Positions 16,548-26,783 of a stretch of DNA of 64,000 nt are shown here, in pieces. Where the stretch lies: assembly GCA_050485405.1 (NCBI GenBank), contig JBJHBI010000004.1:30686-94685 (forward strand). The letters run 5' to 3'. Every line of letters begins with the position of its first letter. Position 1 is the first letter of the stretch. The notes beneath the pieces were generated by a model. It saw nothing but the letters and a program-made list of their open reading frames with translations. It was not told the DNA's origin and made no database searches. The position numbers and the translations under genes were made by a program. This DNA is from Saliniramus sp050485405. GTDB lineage: Bacteria; Pseudomonadota; Alphaproteobacteria; Rhizobiales; Beijerinckiaceae.

Positions 16548-17339
16548 TTGACAGCTTTCGTCGACATCCATGACGTCACCCATGTCTATGCCGGCTCCGA
16601 GGACGGCCAGCCCGCCGTCGAGGGAATGACCATCAAGGTCCAGGAAGGCGAGTTCGCCGCGATCGTGGGCCCTTCCGGCTGCGGCAAGTCGACCGTGATG
16701 AAGCTCGCCACCGGGCTGCAGTTTCCCGCCAAGGGAACGATCATCGTCGACGGCAAGGAAGTGACCGCGCCCGTCAAGCTCGCCGGCATGGCCTTCCAGA
16801 ACCCGGTCATGCTGCCCTGGCGCACCACCTTGAAGAACCTGCTCCTGCCGCTGGAGATCGTGCAGCCCCATCGTCGGCGCCTGCGCAGCCACCGCAAGGA
16901 ATACGAGGCGCGCGCCGAGGCGCTGCTCGCCCAGGTCGGGCTCGCCGGACAGGGATCGAAATATCCCTGGCAGCTCTCCGGCGGCATGCAGCAACGCGCC
17001 TCGCTTTGCCGCTCGCTGATCCACGAGCCCAAACTCCTGATGCTCGACGAGCCCTTCGGTGCCCTCGACGCCTTCACCCGCGAGGAGCTCTGGGGCATCA
17101 TCCGCGACCTGCACGCGGCCAAGCGCTTCACCGTGATCCTCGTCACCCATGATCTGCGCGAGGCGGTGTTCCTCGCCGATCGCGTCTTCTGCATGAGCGC
17201 GCGTCCGGGGCGGATCATCGCCGAGCGGGTGATCGATCTGCCGCGCCCGCGCGATATCGAGGTCACCTATACCCAGAAATTCATCGACATCGTCCACGAG
17301 CTGCGCGGCCATATCGCCACCGCGCGCGAGGCGGCCTGA
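16548..17339 (+). CDS. ABC transporter ATP-binding protein (TauB/SsuB-like)
   Basis: A 263-residue ATPase of the nitrate/sulfonate/taurine class. The frame opens with TTG at 16548 (TTG ACA GCT TTC) and no in-frame ATG lies near, so TTG is the likely start. Walker A is GPSGCGKSTVM, the Q-loop is MAFQNPVMLPWRT (the LPWR signature of this subfamily), the ABC signature is LSGGMQQRASLCR, Walker B is LLMLDEPFGALD and the H-loop is VTHDLREAVFLADR. It sits between the binding-protein and permease genes of the same operon. Confidence 0.94.
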   Translation: MTAFVDIHDVTHVYAGSEDGQPAVEGMTIKVQEGEFAAIVGPSGCGKSTVMKLATGLQFPAKGTIIVDGKEVTAPVKLAGMAFQNPVMLPWRTTLKNLLLPLEIVQPHRRRLRSHRKEYEARAEALLAQVGLAGQGSKYPWQLSGGMQQRASLCRSLIHEPKLLMLDEPFGALDAFTREELWGIIRDLHAAKRFTVILVTHDLREAVFLADRVFCMSARPGRIIAERVIDLPRPRDIEVTYTQKFIDIVHELRGHIATAREAA

Positions 17340-17356
17340 TCGGGAGAGAGCGGATC

Positions 17357-18136
17357 ATGGCCGCCAGACGCACACGTACCGCACTCATCCTCGCGCCCTG
17401 GGTCTTCACTCTGGGCTTCTTCGTGATCTGGGAGATCATCGTCCGGGCCTTCGGGATTTCGAGCTTCGTCCTGCCCGCGCCGACGGTGATCGCCGAGGCG
17501 ATCTACCAGTATCAGGGCCAGCTCCTGCGCCATTCGCTGCACACGGCCTGGATGACGCTCGCCGGTTTCGGTCTCGCCGTGGTGTTCGGCCTGCTGCTCG
17601 GCATGGCGCTCGGCGCCTCGCGCATCGTGCATGCGGGGACCTATCCGCTGCTGGTGGGATTCAACGCCATTCCCAAGGTCGCCGTGGTGCCGATCCTCGT
17701 GATCTGGTTCGGCGTGGGCTGGCAGCCGCCGGTGCTCACGGCCTTCCTGATCTCGTTCTTCCCCATCGTGGTGAACGTGGCCACCGGCCTCGCCACCATC
17801 GAGCCGGAGACCGAGGACGTGCTGCGCGCGCTGGGCGCCTCCAAGCGCGACATCATCGTCAAGGTCGGGATACCGCGCGCGATGCCGTATTTCTTCGGCT
17901 CGCTCAAGGTCGCGATCACGCTGGCCTATGTCGGCTCGGTGATCGCCGAGTACAACGCCTCGAATGTCGGCGTCGGCAATCTGATGGCCCGGGCGAGCGC
18001 CGATTTCAACGTGCCGCTTCTGTGGGCCGCGCTGATCGCCCTCGCGGTGCTCGGCGTGATCATGTATGCCGCCACGGCCCTCGTCGAGAAGCGCATGACC
18101 GGCTGGGCCCAGCGCTCGCAATTCGCGACGCAGTGA
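17357..18136 (+). CDS. ABC transporter permease (TauC/SsuC-like)
   Basis: A 259-residue inner-membrane permease with six predicted helices. The BPD_transp_1 EAA loop reads EPETEDVLRALGASKRDIIV, and helix 3-4 contains NAIPKVAVVPILVIWFGVG, both characteristic of this class. It follows the ATPase gene by 17 bp and has GGGAGAG upstream as ribosome site. It completes a three-gene importer (15357-18136). Confidence 0.94.
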   Translation: MAARRTRTALILAPWVFTLGFFVIWEIIVRAFGISSFVLPAPTVIAEAIYQYQGQLLRHSLHTAWMTLAGFGLAVVFGLLLGMALGASRIVHAGTYPLLVGFNAIPKVAVVPILVIWFGVGWQPPVLTAFLISFFPIVVNVATGLATIEPETEDVLRALGASKRDIIVKVGIPRAMPYFFGSLKVAITLAYVGSVIAEYNASNVGVGNLMARASADFNVPLLWAALIALAVLGVIMYAATALVEKRMTGWAQRSQFATQ

Positions 18137-18143
18137 GACGCGA

Positions 18144-18902
18144 TCAGCGCGCCAGCGCGATATGCGCCTCCGCCTCGGCGATGGCGTCGGGCGTACCCAC
18201 ATGCAGCCATGCGCCATCGAGGCGCAGGCCATGGAGCCGCCCGGCGGCGATGGCGCGGTCGAAGAGCAGGTTGAGCGAGAACGCGCCTTCCGGCGTATCG
18301 GCGAACAGCTCGGCATGGAAGATCCCCGCCCCGGCATAGACGAAAGGCGCGCTCGGCTGCGCGCCGCGCCGGGTCAACCGACCGGGCTTCTCCGGCCCTT
18401 GCGCATCCATCAAGAAATCGCCGCGCCCGTCATAGCCCACCGCCGTATCGACGGGGGCGAGCAGAAGCAGAATGTCCATGGATGCGGGATCATACGCCTC
18501 GGTCAGCCGCCGCAGATTGGCGCGCTCGCGCTCGATCCAGAGCGTATCCGCATTCATGGCGAGAAACGGCGCCTCACCCAGAAGCGGCAACGCCCGGCGG
18601 ATGCCGCCGCCGGTCTCGAGCAGCGCGTCGCGCTCGTCGGATACGGTAATCTCAGGCGCGCCGTCGCGGGCCGCGATATGCGCCTCGATCTGGTCGGCGA
18701 GGTGATGCACGTTGACGACCGCGCGGGCGATCCCCGCCTCGGCGAGCCGGTCGAGGGCATGATCGAGCATGGTGCGCCCGGCCACGCGCACGAGGGGTTT
18801 GGGCAGGGTATCGGTGATCGGGCGCATGCGCGTGCCCAGGCCGGCGGCGAGGACCATGCCGGTCGCGATTTCCGGCGCCGCCTTGAATTCTGCTGCCGTC
18901 AT
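18144..18902 (-). CDS. Sugar-1-phosphate nucleotidyltransferase (MurU/mannose-1-P guanylyltransferase-like)
   Basis: A 252-residue cytoplasmic enzyme of the NTP_transferase family. The nucleotide-binding signature LAAGLGTRMRPITDTLPKPL is at residues 19-38, with FLAMNADTLW supplying the metal-binding Asp and a C-terminal stretch ending LDGAWLHVGTPDAI typical of MurU-like proteins. MurU makes UDP-N-acetylmuramate in the peptidoglycan recycling bypass, where it normally sits with the kinase AmgK. No kinase is adjacent here, so MurU and GDP-mannose-type roles both remain possible. The gene is convergent with the ABC permease, 7 bp away. Confidence 0.85.
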   Translation of the reverse strand: MTAAEFKAAPEIATGMVLAAGLGTRMRPITDTLPKPLVRVAGRTMLDHALDRLAEAGIARAVVNVHHLADQIEAHIAARDGAPEITVSDERDALLETGGGIRRALPLLGEAPFLAMNADTLWIERERANLRRLTEAYDPASMDILLLLAPVDTAVGYDGRGDFLMDAQGPEKPGRLTRRGAQPSAPFVYAGAGIFHAELFADTPEGAFSLNLLFDRAIAAGRLHGLRLDGAWLHVGTPDAIAEAEAHIALAR

Positions 18903-19033
18903 CTGCCCACCATCACGCCGGCCACCCTGCCCGGTTTCAATCGGAATCCGTGATACAGGCGCGATCGCAGCCTGTCATCCCCGGGCGGGCCGAGGATGAG
19001 CAGGCCTCGATGAGCAAGCTCGAACGGGCAAGA

Positions 19034-20386
19034 TCAGGCGACGTCGCGGATCAGACGCCCGAGCTTGTCGATGATCTCGTCGATATGCTTGTCTTCCGCG
19101 ATCAGCGGCGGCGCCACGGCGATGGTGTCGAAAGCCGTGCGCAGCATCAGCCCGTAATCGTGGAAGCCCTTCTCGATCGCCGCGTAACCGCGCTTGCCGG
19201 GTCCCTGGGCGTTCGGCGCGAGATCGACGGCGCCGACGAGGCCGAGCGTGCGGATATCGACCACGTTGGGCAGGCCCTTGAGCGACATCATCGCATCCGC
19301 CCAGCGATCCTCGAGCTGGCGCGTGCGCTCGAACAGGTTCTCGCGCTGATAGACGTCGAGGGTCGCGATCGCCGCCGCACAGGCCAGTGGATGCCCGGAA
19401 TAGGTATAGCCGTGGAACAGTTCGACGACGTTGTCGGGCCCGTTCATGAAGGCGTCGTAGACATGCTTGCGGCAGATCACGCCGCCCATCGGCACGGTGC
19501 CGGAATTCACCGCCTTGGCGAAGGTGATCATGTCGGGCACGACGCCGTAGCGCTCGGCGGCGAAGGCATAGCCGAGACGGCCGAAACCGGTGATCACCTC
19601 GTCGAAGACGAGCAGGATGTCGTGCTTGTCGCAGATCTCGCGCAGGCGCTTCAGATAGCCCTTGGGCGGGGGCAGCACGCCGGTCGATCCGGCCATCGGC
19701 TCGACGATCACCGCAGCGATGGTCGAGGCGTCGTGCAGGGCGACGATGCGTTCGAGATCATCGGCGAGATGGGCGCCCCATTCCGGTTCGCCCTTCGAGA
19801 AGGCCTGATGCTCGCGATCATAGGTATGCGGCATGTGGTCGGCGCCGGCGAGGAGCGAGCCGAAGAATTTGCGGTTATTGACGATGCCGCCGACGGTGAT
19901 GCCGCCGAAGCCGACCCCGTGATAGCCGCGCTCGCGCCCGACCAGCCGCGTCTTCTGCCCCTTGCCCTTCACGTTCCAGTAGGCCAGCGCGATCTTGAGC
20001 GCCGTATCGGCGGCCTCTGAGCCGGAATTGCAGAAGAAGACGTGATCGAGATCCGCAGGCGCGAGTTGCGCGATGCGCGAGGCCGCCGTGAAGGCGAGCG
20101 GGTGGCCGTACTGGAAACCCGGTGCGAAATCGAGCTCCTTGGCCTGATTCTGGATGGCGGAGACGATCTCGTCGCGGTTATGGCCGGCATTGCAGCACCA
20201 CAGGCCCGAGGTGCCGTCCATGATCGGCTTGCCGTCGGGGGTGTAGTAATACATGTCCTTGGCCCGCGAGACCATGCGCGGATTGCTCTTGAACGACTTG
20301 TTCGCCGTGAACGGCAGCCACCACGAATCGAGATCGTTGGGCTGCTGGATGTCGTTTGCGGCGCGCAATGCGCTGGAACCTGCCAT
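19034..20386 (-). CDS. Class III aminotransferase, omega-amino acid (beta-alanine)-pyruvate type
   Basis: A 450-residue PLP enzyme. Family marks are the N-terminal WWLPFTANKSFK, the phosphate-binding NSGSEAADTALKIA, the PLP ring contact LLVFDEVITGFGR and the Schiff-base lysine in ITFAKAVNSGTVPMGG. The region DGTSGLWCCNAGHNR is typical of omega-amino acid-pyruvate transaminases, which convert beta-alanine, taurine or similar amines plus pyruvate to the aldehyde and L-alanine. The start at 20386 has GGAGG 12 bp upstream. No partner dehydrogenase is adjacent, so the natural amine donor is inferred from family only. Confidence 0.9.
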   Translation of the reverse strand: MAGSSALRAANDIQQPNDLDSWWLPFTANKSFKSNPRMVSRAKDMYYYTPDGKPIMDGTSGLWCCNAGHNRDEIVSAIQNQAKELDFAPGFQYGHPLAFTAASRIAQLAPADLDHVFFCNSGSEAADTALKIALAYWNVKGKGQKTRLVGRERGYHGVGFGGITVGGIVNNRKFFGSLLAGADHMPHTYDREHQAFSKGEPEWGAHLADDLERIVALHDASTIAAVIVEPMAGSTGVLPPPKGYLKRLREICDKHDILLVFDEVITGFGRLGYAFAAERYGVVPDMITFAKAVNSGTVPMGGVICRKHVYDAFMNGPDNVVELFHGYTYSGHPLACAAAIATLDVYQRENLFERTRQLEDRWADAMMSLKGLPNVVDIRTLGLVGAVDLAPNAQGPGKRGYAAIEKGFHDYGLMLRTAFDTIAVAPPLIAEDKHIDEIIDKLGRLIRDVA

Positions 20387-21041
20387 GTCTCGTCCTCCGG
20401 AAAAGGAAACCCGCCCGGCCTCGCCGCGATGCGCGAAACGTTCTTGCGACGACGCATCCGCACGGGCCGATTTTGGATCAGACTAACAGGCGAAAGCGCG
20501 AGTACCAAAGGCGTAAAGCCACACACGCCTGTGCGAGGACCAATGCGTGAACGCGGCGCCGAATCGGCATCAACCCGCATCCGGGCGGGATCGATTTCGT
20601 GCTGTGCGCAAGTGATGAACCGCGGCGCGATCGCTGCTGCGCAATGTCCTTGCGTAAACCACGAGGCGAGCCACATAGTGATCCACAAGCTGATCCGCTT
20701 GCGAAATCAGCCGCCCCGTATAACGCATATAAAGCTGTATTGATAGCCTAGCTTTCGATTATTTTGCGGTTAGGTTGGATATGTCGCGGATGCCCTGCGC
20801 ACCGTGGCGAGACTTCACTCCTTATCTTACGGGAGTGTGCCTCCGCATGCACCGACGCGGTGCTGCTCGCCTGATTGCCGATATGGGTAGCGAGCGCGGG
20901 GGCTTCAGCGATTCGCGCGGACCTTCGTCCGCAATCCGGATTTCGTGCCGGCTTCCTCTCAGGAAGTGACGGCGCGCCTTATCGTCAGACGCTGCATGCG
21001 CGCTCGTGGCGCGGTGCCGTGGTCAAAACGAGGAACAGAGT
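20387..21041. other. Divergent intergenic region (transaminase / betaine synthesis)
   Basis: 655 bp with no supportable gene. A 6-bp dyad, AGGCGT and ACGCCT with a 10-nt loop, lies at 20509-20530. The segment 20700-20785 is AT-rich (TATAACGCATATAAAG and GATTATTTTGCGG), and is the likely promoter zone for the betaine methyltransferase gene. No clear -35/-10 pair with standard spacing was found. The small open frame at 20775-20969 lacks homologous motifs and is not called. Confidence 0.4.
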
Positions 21042-22727
<1,686 letters not shown>

Positions 22728-22768
22728 GGCGCGCCGGCGGTCGCGCGATTGCGCGAGAACGATCTTAG

Positions 22769-22800
22769 ACGGGGCGCGGTGCGACGGCATCGCGCCCCGT
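22769..22800 (+). terminator. Strong hairpin after betaine methyltransferase gene
   Basis: ACGGGGCGCG and CGCGCCCCGT form a perfect 10-bp stem with a 12-nt loop, 41 bp after the stop. Only a weak T-containing tail (TCGCGTT) follows, so it is a probable but not textbook intrinsic terminator. The rest of the 22728-23033 gap shows no gene. Confidence 0.6.
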
Positions 22801-23033
22801 TCGCGTTCACCGGCGATCATGTCGGGGCGGCGCGACGTCGATAGTAACGACGTGGCCCGCCTTCCTGCGACCGCGCAGTGCGCTACCGTACAGAGTCGAC
22901 GGGTACCGGTATAGTTCCAGCCGGCAATCGTCATCGCGGTGCAAAATTATCGGGAAGATAAACGGTTTCTTGATGAGTCTGACGCAGTTTGGCGGGGTAG
23001 TGCGTTCGGTTTCTACCCTCGGAGTTGCGGGGC

Positions 23034-26000
23034 ATGCATTTGGACACCTGCAGGGACAAAGACCGGGACTGGACGGAATCCGCCCGTCTTCAGGCCTTGC
23101 ACCAATGCGGCATTCTCGACACGCCGCGAGAGCCGGAATTCGACGACATCGCACGCCTTGCCGCCGAGATCTGCGGCGCACCCTATGCGGTGGTGAATTT
23201 CGTCGATTCGGACCGGCAATGGTTCAAGGCCACCTACGGAATGGATATGGCGGGCACGTCCCGCGACATCTCGATCTGCAGCCACGCGCTTCTCGAATCC
23301 GATCTCTACATCGTGCCCGATACCCGCGAATCGCTGCTGTTTCGCGACAACCCGCTGGTGAGCGGCGAGCCTTACCTGCGTTTCTACGCCGGCGCGGTCC
23401 TGCGCACCGATTCGGGGCTTCCGCTCGGGACGGTCTGCGTGCTCGACCTCGAACCGCGACCGGAAGGCCTGACACCGCTCCAGGAGCGCGCCCTGCGCGC
23501 CCTCGCCCAATCGGTGATGCGCCTCGTCGATCTGCGTCACAAGCATGTCGAGGCCAAGGCCCGCGAGGACCGCTTCCGCAACCTCGCCGACCGCATTCCC
23601 CAGATGGTCTGGTCCGCCGACGCCCGAGGCCGGCTGGACTACGCCAACCGTCGCTTCATGGAGGCGATCGGCATCGAGGACGGCGATTCCATCGGGTCGC
23701 TCTGGCGATCGGCCCTCCACCCGGAAGACCGTGAGCGCACGGACGCCGCCTGGCGCGAGAGCATCGCCTCGGGCAAACCCTACGAGGTCGAACACCGTAT
23801 CGATCATCGCGAGGGCGGCTATCGCTGGGTTCTCAGCCGCGCGCTGCCCGAGCGCGACGAAGCCGGGCGCATCAGCGGATGGTTCGGCAGTTCGACCGAT
23901 ATCGACGACGGCAAGCGGGCCGATCTCGCACTCGCCGACAGCGAGGCGCGCTACCGGGCCCTCACCGAAGCCGGCGCCGCCGTCCTGTGGCGCGCGGCAC
24001 CGGACGGGAAGATATTCCACAGCATCGGCTGGGACGTGCTGACCGGGCAGAGCGAGGACGCCTATCTCGGTGAAGGCTGGCTCGACGCTGTGCATCCCGA
24101 GGACCGGGAAGCCGTACGTGCGCGCATCGCCTCCGCATCCGGGCGCGCGGAAATGCGCTGCAACGAATACCGCCTGCGCGTTCGCGATGGCAGCTACCGA
24201 TGGGTCTTCGCCCGCGCGATTCCCATGCTCGACGAAGCGGGGCGCGTGCGGGAATGGGTCGGCACCGCGACCGATATTCACGAGCAGAAGCTCGCCGACC
24301 AGCGCGTGCGCGAAAGCGAGGAGCGCTACCGCGCTCTCGTCGAGGCGAGCACGGCCATGGTCTGGGCGTCCGGCCCGCGCGGCGAATTCCCCAAGGTCGC
24401 CTATTCGAGCAGCATCGCCGAATACGAACTCGAGCCCACGGCGTGGCGCAGCATCATTCATCCCGACGACCTCGAAGCATCCGCCGAGGCCTGGGAGACC
24501 GCACTCGCGACGGGAACGCCACTCGACGTCGTCGAACGAAAATTGACCAAGAGCGGTGAATATCGCTGGACGAACGTGCGCGCCAATCCGGTGCGCAACG
24601 AGGACGGTACGATCCGGGAGTGGATCGGCGCCGTCACCGATATTCACGAGCGAGTGATGTCGCGCAAGGCCCTCACGGAGAGCGAAGAGCGCTACCGGCT
24701 GGCCGCGCGCGCCACCAGCGACGTGATCTGGGATCTCGATCTCGCGACGGACGAGATGGTCTGGGGCGAGGCGATCGAGACCCTGCTCGGACAGGCCCCG
24801 GCCCAGGGCCGCTCCACCCTCGACTGGTGGCGTGAGCAGATCCATCCCGACGACCGGCTGCGCATCAGAAACCAGTTCTCTGGCTTCATCGCCGGCGAGG
24901 AAGCGCGCTGGGATTGCGAATACCGCGTGATCAGGGCCGACGGCAGCATCGCAACGGTGTTCGACCGCTCCTTCGCTCAGCGCGACGAGAACGGCGTCGC
25001 GATCCGTCTCGTCGGGGCGATCCAGGACATCAGCGAGCGCCAGCGCGCCCAGACGGCCCTTCGGGCGAGCGAGACCCGCCTGCGGCTCGCCCTCCAGGCC
25101 GGACGCATGGTGGCCTGGGAGCGTGATCTCGACTGCAATTTCGTGACCCGATCGGACAATGCGCAGGATCTGCTCGGCCTCGGATGCAGTGACACGAACG
25201 ATTTCCGCTCACGGGTGCATCCCGACGACCTACACAAGGTCACGACGCTGTTCGACGGTTTCGAGACCGGCCAGTCCGAGACGGTCGAGGTGCGCTACAC
25301 CACGCCCGACGGCCGCCGGATCTGGCTCGGCATCCGCGCGGTCAAGGTCACCCCGGAGCGGGCGATCGGCATCACCTTCGACATCACCGACCGCAAACTC
25401 GCGGAAGAGGAAATCTGGCAGACGGCCAATCACGACGCGCTGACCGGGTTGCCCAACCGCACGCTTTTTCAGGCCCGGTTCGAGAACATTCTCGCACAGG
25501 CCCGGTGCGACGGGAGCAGCGTGGCGCTCGTTCTCGTCGATCTCGACGAGTTCAAGGACGTCAACGACACGCTCGGCCACGATGCGGGCGACGAACTGCT
25601 CTGCGAAGCCGCCCGCCGCCTCCAGGCCATTGCGGGCGAGAATGCCGAGATCGCCCGGATCGGGGGAGACGAATTCGCGCTGATCCTCACTCCGGCCGAC
25701 GACCGGGAGAGCCTCGACGCTTTCGCGGAGCGGCTGGTTCACGGGATGCGCGCGCCGTTCCATTGCGCTTCGCGGGTATTGTCGACCCGCGCCAGCGCCG
25801 GTCTCGCCCTGTTCCCCGATCATCACGCGGACGCCGCCGAGCTGATGAAGGATGCGGATATGGCGCTCTATCAGGCGAAGGCCGAGGGGCGCAGCCGGGT
25901 GAATATCTACACGCCCGCGATCCGCGCGCGCATGGAAGAGCGCATCCGCATCGTTCATGAAGTCGCCGACGCCATCGCCGCCGACCAGTTCGTGCCGTTC

Positions 26001-26777
26001 TATCAGCCCAAGATCTGCTTCCGCAGCGGCAAGATCGTGGGGTTCGAGGCGCTCGCCCGCTGGATCCATCCTGAACGCGGTGTCCTGACACCGGGATATT
26101 TCGGTGCGGTCTTCGACGATCCCGACAGTGCCATCGCGATCGGCAGCGCCGTGCGCGATCACATCGCCAGGGATATGTCGGCATGGCGCGACGCCTCGCT
26201 TCCCTTCGGTCGCGTCGCGATAAACCTGTCCAGCGCGGAGTTTGCCGATGCGCAACTGGCCGCGCGGCTGACCGACAGGTTCCGCGACCATCGCATCAGT
26301 CCGAACTGGCTGGAGATCGAGGTGACGGAGACCGTTCTCCTCGGCCGTAGCGCCGAACTCGTCGCCGAGACTCTGCGAGGTTTCGACGATGCCGGTGTCA
26401 CGATCGCGCTCGACGATTTCGGAACCGGCTTCGCCTCGCTGACGCATCTCAAGCAGTTCCCGGTCCACCACATCAAGATCGACCGCAGCTTCGTGCGCGA
26501 CCTCGTCACCGATACGGACGATGCCGCGATCGTCGCGGCGGTGATCGGGCTGGGGCGCAGCCTCGGCATGATCGTCACGGCGGAAGGTGTCGAGACTGCG
26601 GAGCAGGCCCAGCGCCTTCGCCTGATGGGATGCGATCGCGCCCAAGGGTTCCATTTCGCCAAGCCGATGGTCGGCTCGCGGATTCCCTGGCTCCTGCGCA
26701 ACTGGGATCCGGCGCGGATGTTCGCGACGGAGCCGGAGGCGACCGCCGCCCCCGCCGCGATGCCCGCATCCTTCTGA
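23034..26777 (+). CDS. Multi-sensor diguanylate cyclase/phosphodiesterase (GAF - five PAS - GGDEF - EAL)
   Basis: A 1247-residue signalling protein without signal peptide or membrane helices. Residues ~10-170 are a GAF domain of the type starting LHQCGILDTPREPEFDDIAR. Five PAS/PAC modules follow (about 185-300, 310-425, 435-550, 555-670 and 680-795), each with a PAC-like ending such as WFGSSTDIDDGK or WIGAVTDIHER. GGDEF is intact (RIGGDEFALI, near 878) and EAL is intact (GFEALARWIHPE, near 1005; later DDFGTGFASL). It can therefore both make and degrade cyclic di-GMP in principle. The ATG at 23034 has GGAG upstream; a TTG three codons earlier is less likely. It is convergent with opgH, 6 bp away. 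Confidence 0.93.
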   Translation: MHLDTCRDKDRDWTESARLQALHQCGILDTPREPEFDDIARLAAEICGAPYAVVNFVDSDRQWFKATYGMDMAGTSRDISICSHALLESDLYIVPDTRESLLFRDNPLVSGEPYLRFYAGAVLRTDSGLPLGTVCVLDLEPRPEGLTPLQERALRALAQSVMRLVDLRHKHVEAKAREDRFRNLADRIPQMVWSADARGRLDYANRRFMEAIGIEDGDSIGSLWRSALHPEDRERTDAAWRESIASGKPYEVEHRIDHREGGYRWVLSRALPERDEAGRISGWFGSSTDIDDGKRADLALADSEARYRALTEAGAAVLWRAAPDGKIFHSIGWDVLTGQSEDAYLGEGWLDAVHPEDREAVRARIASASGRAEMRCNEYRLRVRDGSYRWVFARAIPMLDEAGRVREWVGTATDIHEQKLADQRVRESEERYRALVEASTAMVWASGPRGEFPKVAYSSSIAEYELEPTAWRSIIHPDDLEASAEAWETALATGTPLDVVERKLTKSGEYRWTNVRANPVRNEDGTIREWIGAVTDIHERVMSRKALTESEERYRLAARATSDVIWDLDLATDEMVWGEAIETLLGQAPAQGRSTLDWWREQIHPDDRLRIRNQFSGFIAGEEARWDCEYRVIRADGSIATVFDRSFAQRDENGVAIRLVGAIQDISERQRAQTALRASETRLRLALQAGRMVAWERDLDCNFVTRSDNAQDLLGLGCSDTNDFRSRVHPDDLHKVTTLFDGFETGQSETVEVRYTTPDGRRIWLGIRAVKVTPERAIGITFDITDRKLAEEEIWQTANHDALTGLPNRTLFQARFENILAQARCDGSSVALVLVDLDEFKDVNDTLGHDAGDELLCEAARRLQAIAGENAEIARIGGDEFALILTPADDRESLDAFAERLVHGMRAPFHCASRVLSTRASAGLALFPDHHADAAELMKDADMALYQAKAEGRSRVNIYTPAIRARMEERIRIVHEVADAIAADQFVPFYQPKICFRSGKIVGFEALARWIHPERGVLTPGYFGAVFDDPDSAIAIGSAVRDHIARDMSAWRDASLPFGRVAINLSSAEFADAQLAARLTDRFRDHRISPNWLEIEVTETVLLGRSAELVAETLRGFDDAGVTIALDDFGTGFASLTHLKQFPVHHIKIDRSFVRDLVTDTDDAAIVAAVIGLGRSLGMIVTAEGVETAEQAQRLRLMGCDRAQGFHFAKPMVGSRIPWLLRNWDPARMFATEPEATAAPAAMPASF

Positions 26778-26783
26778 AGCGCC

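Noticed and set aside
20775..20969. Small + strand open frame upstream of the betaine gene
   Set aside because: No ribosome site, no recognisable motif, and codon use unlike neighbouring genes.
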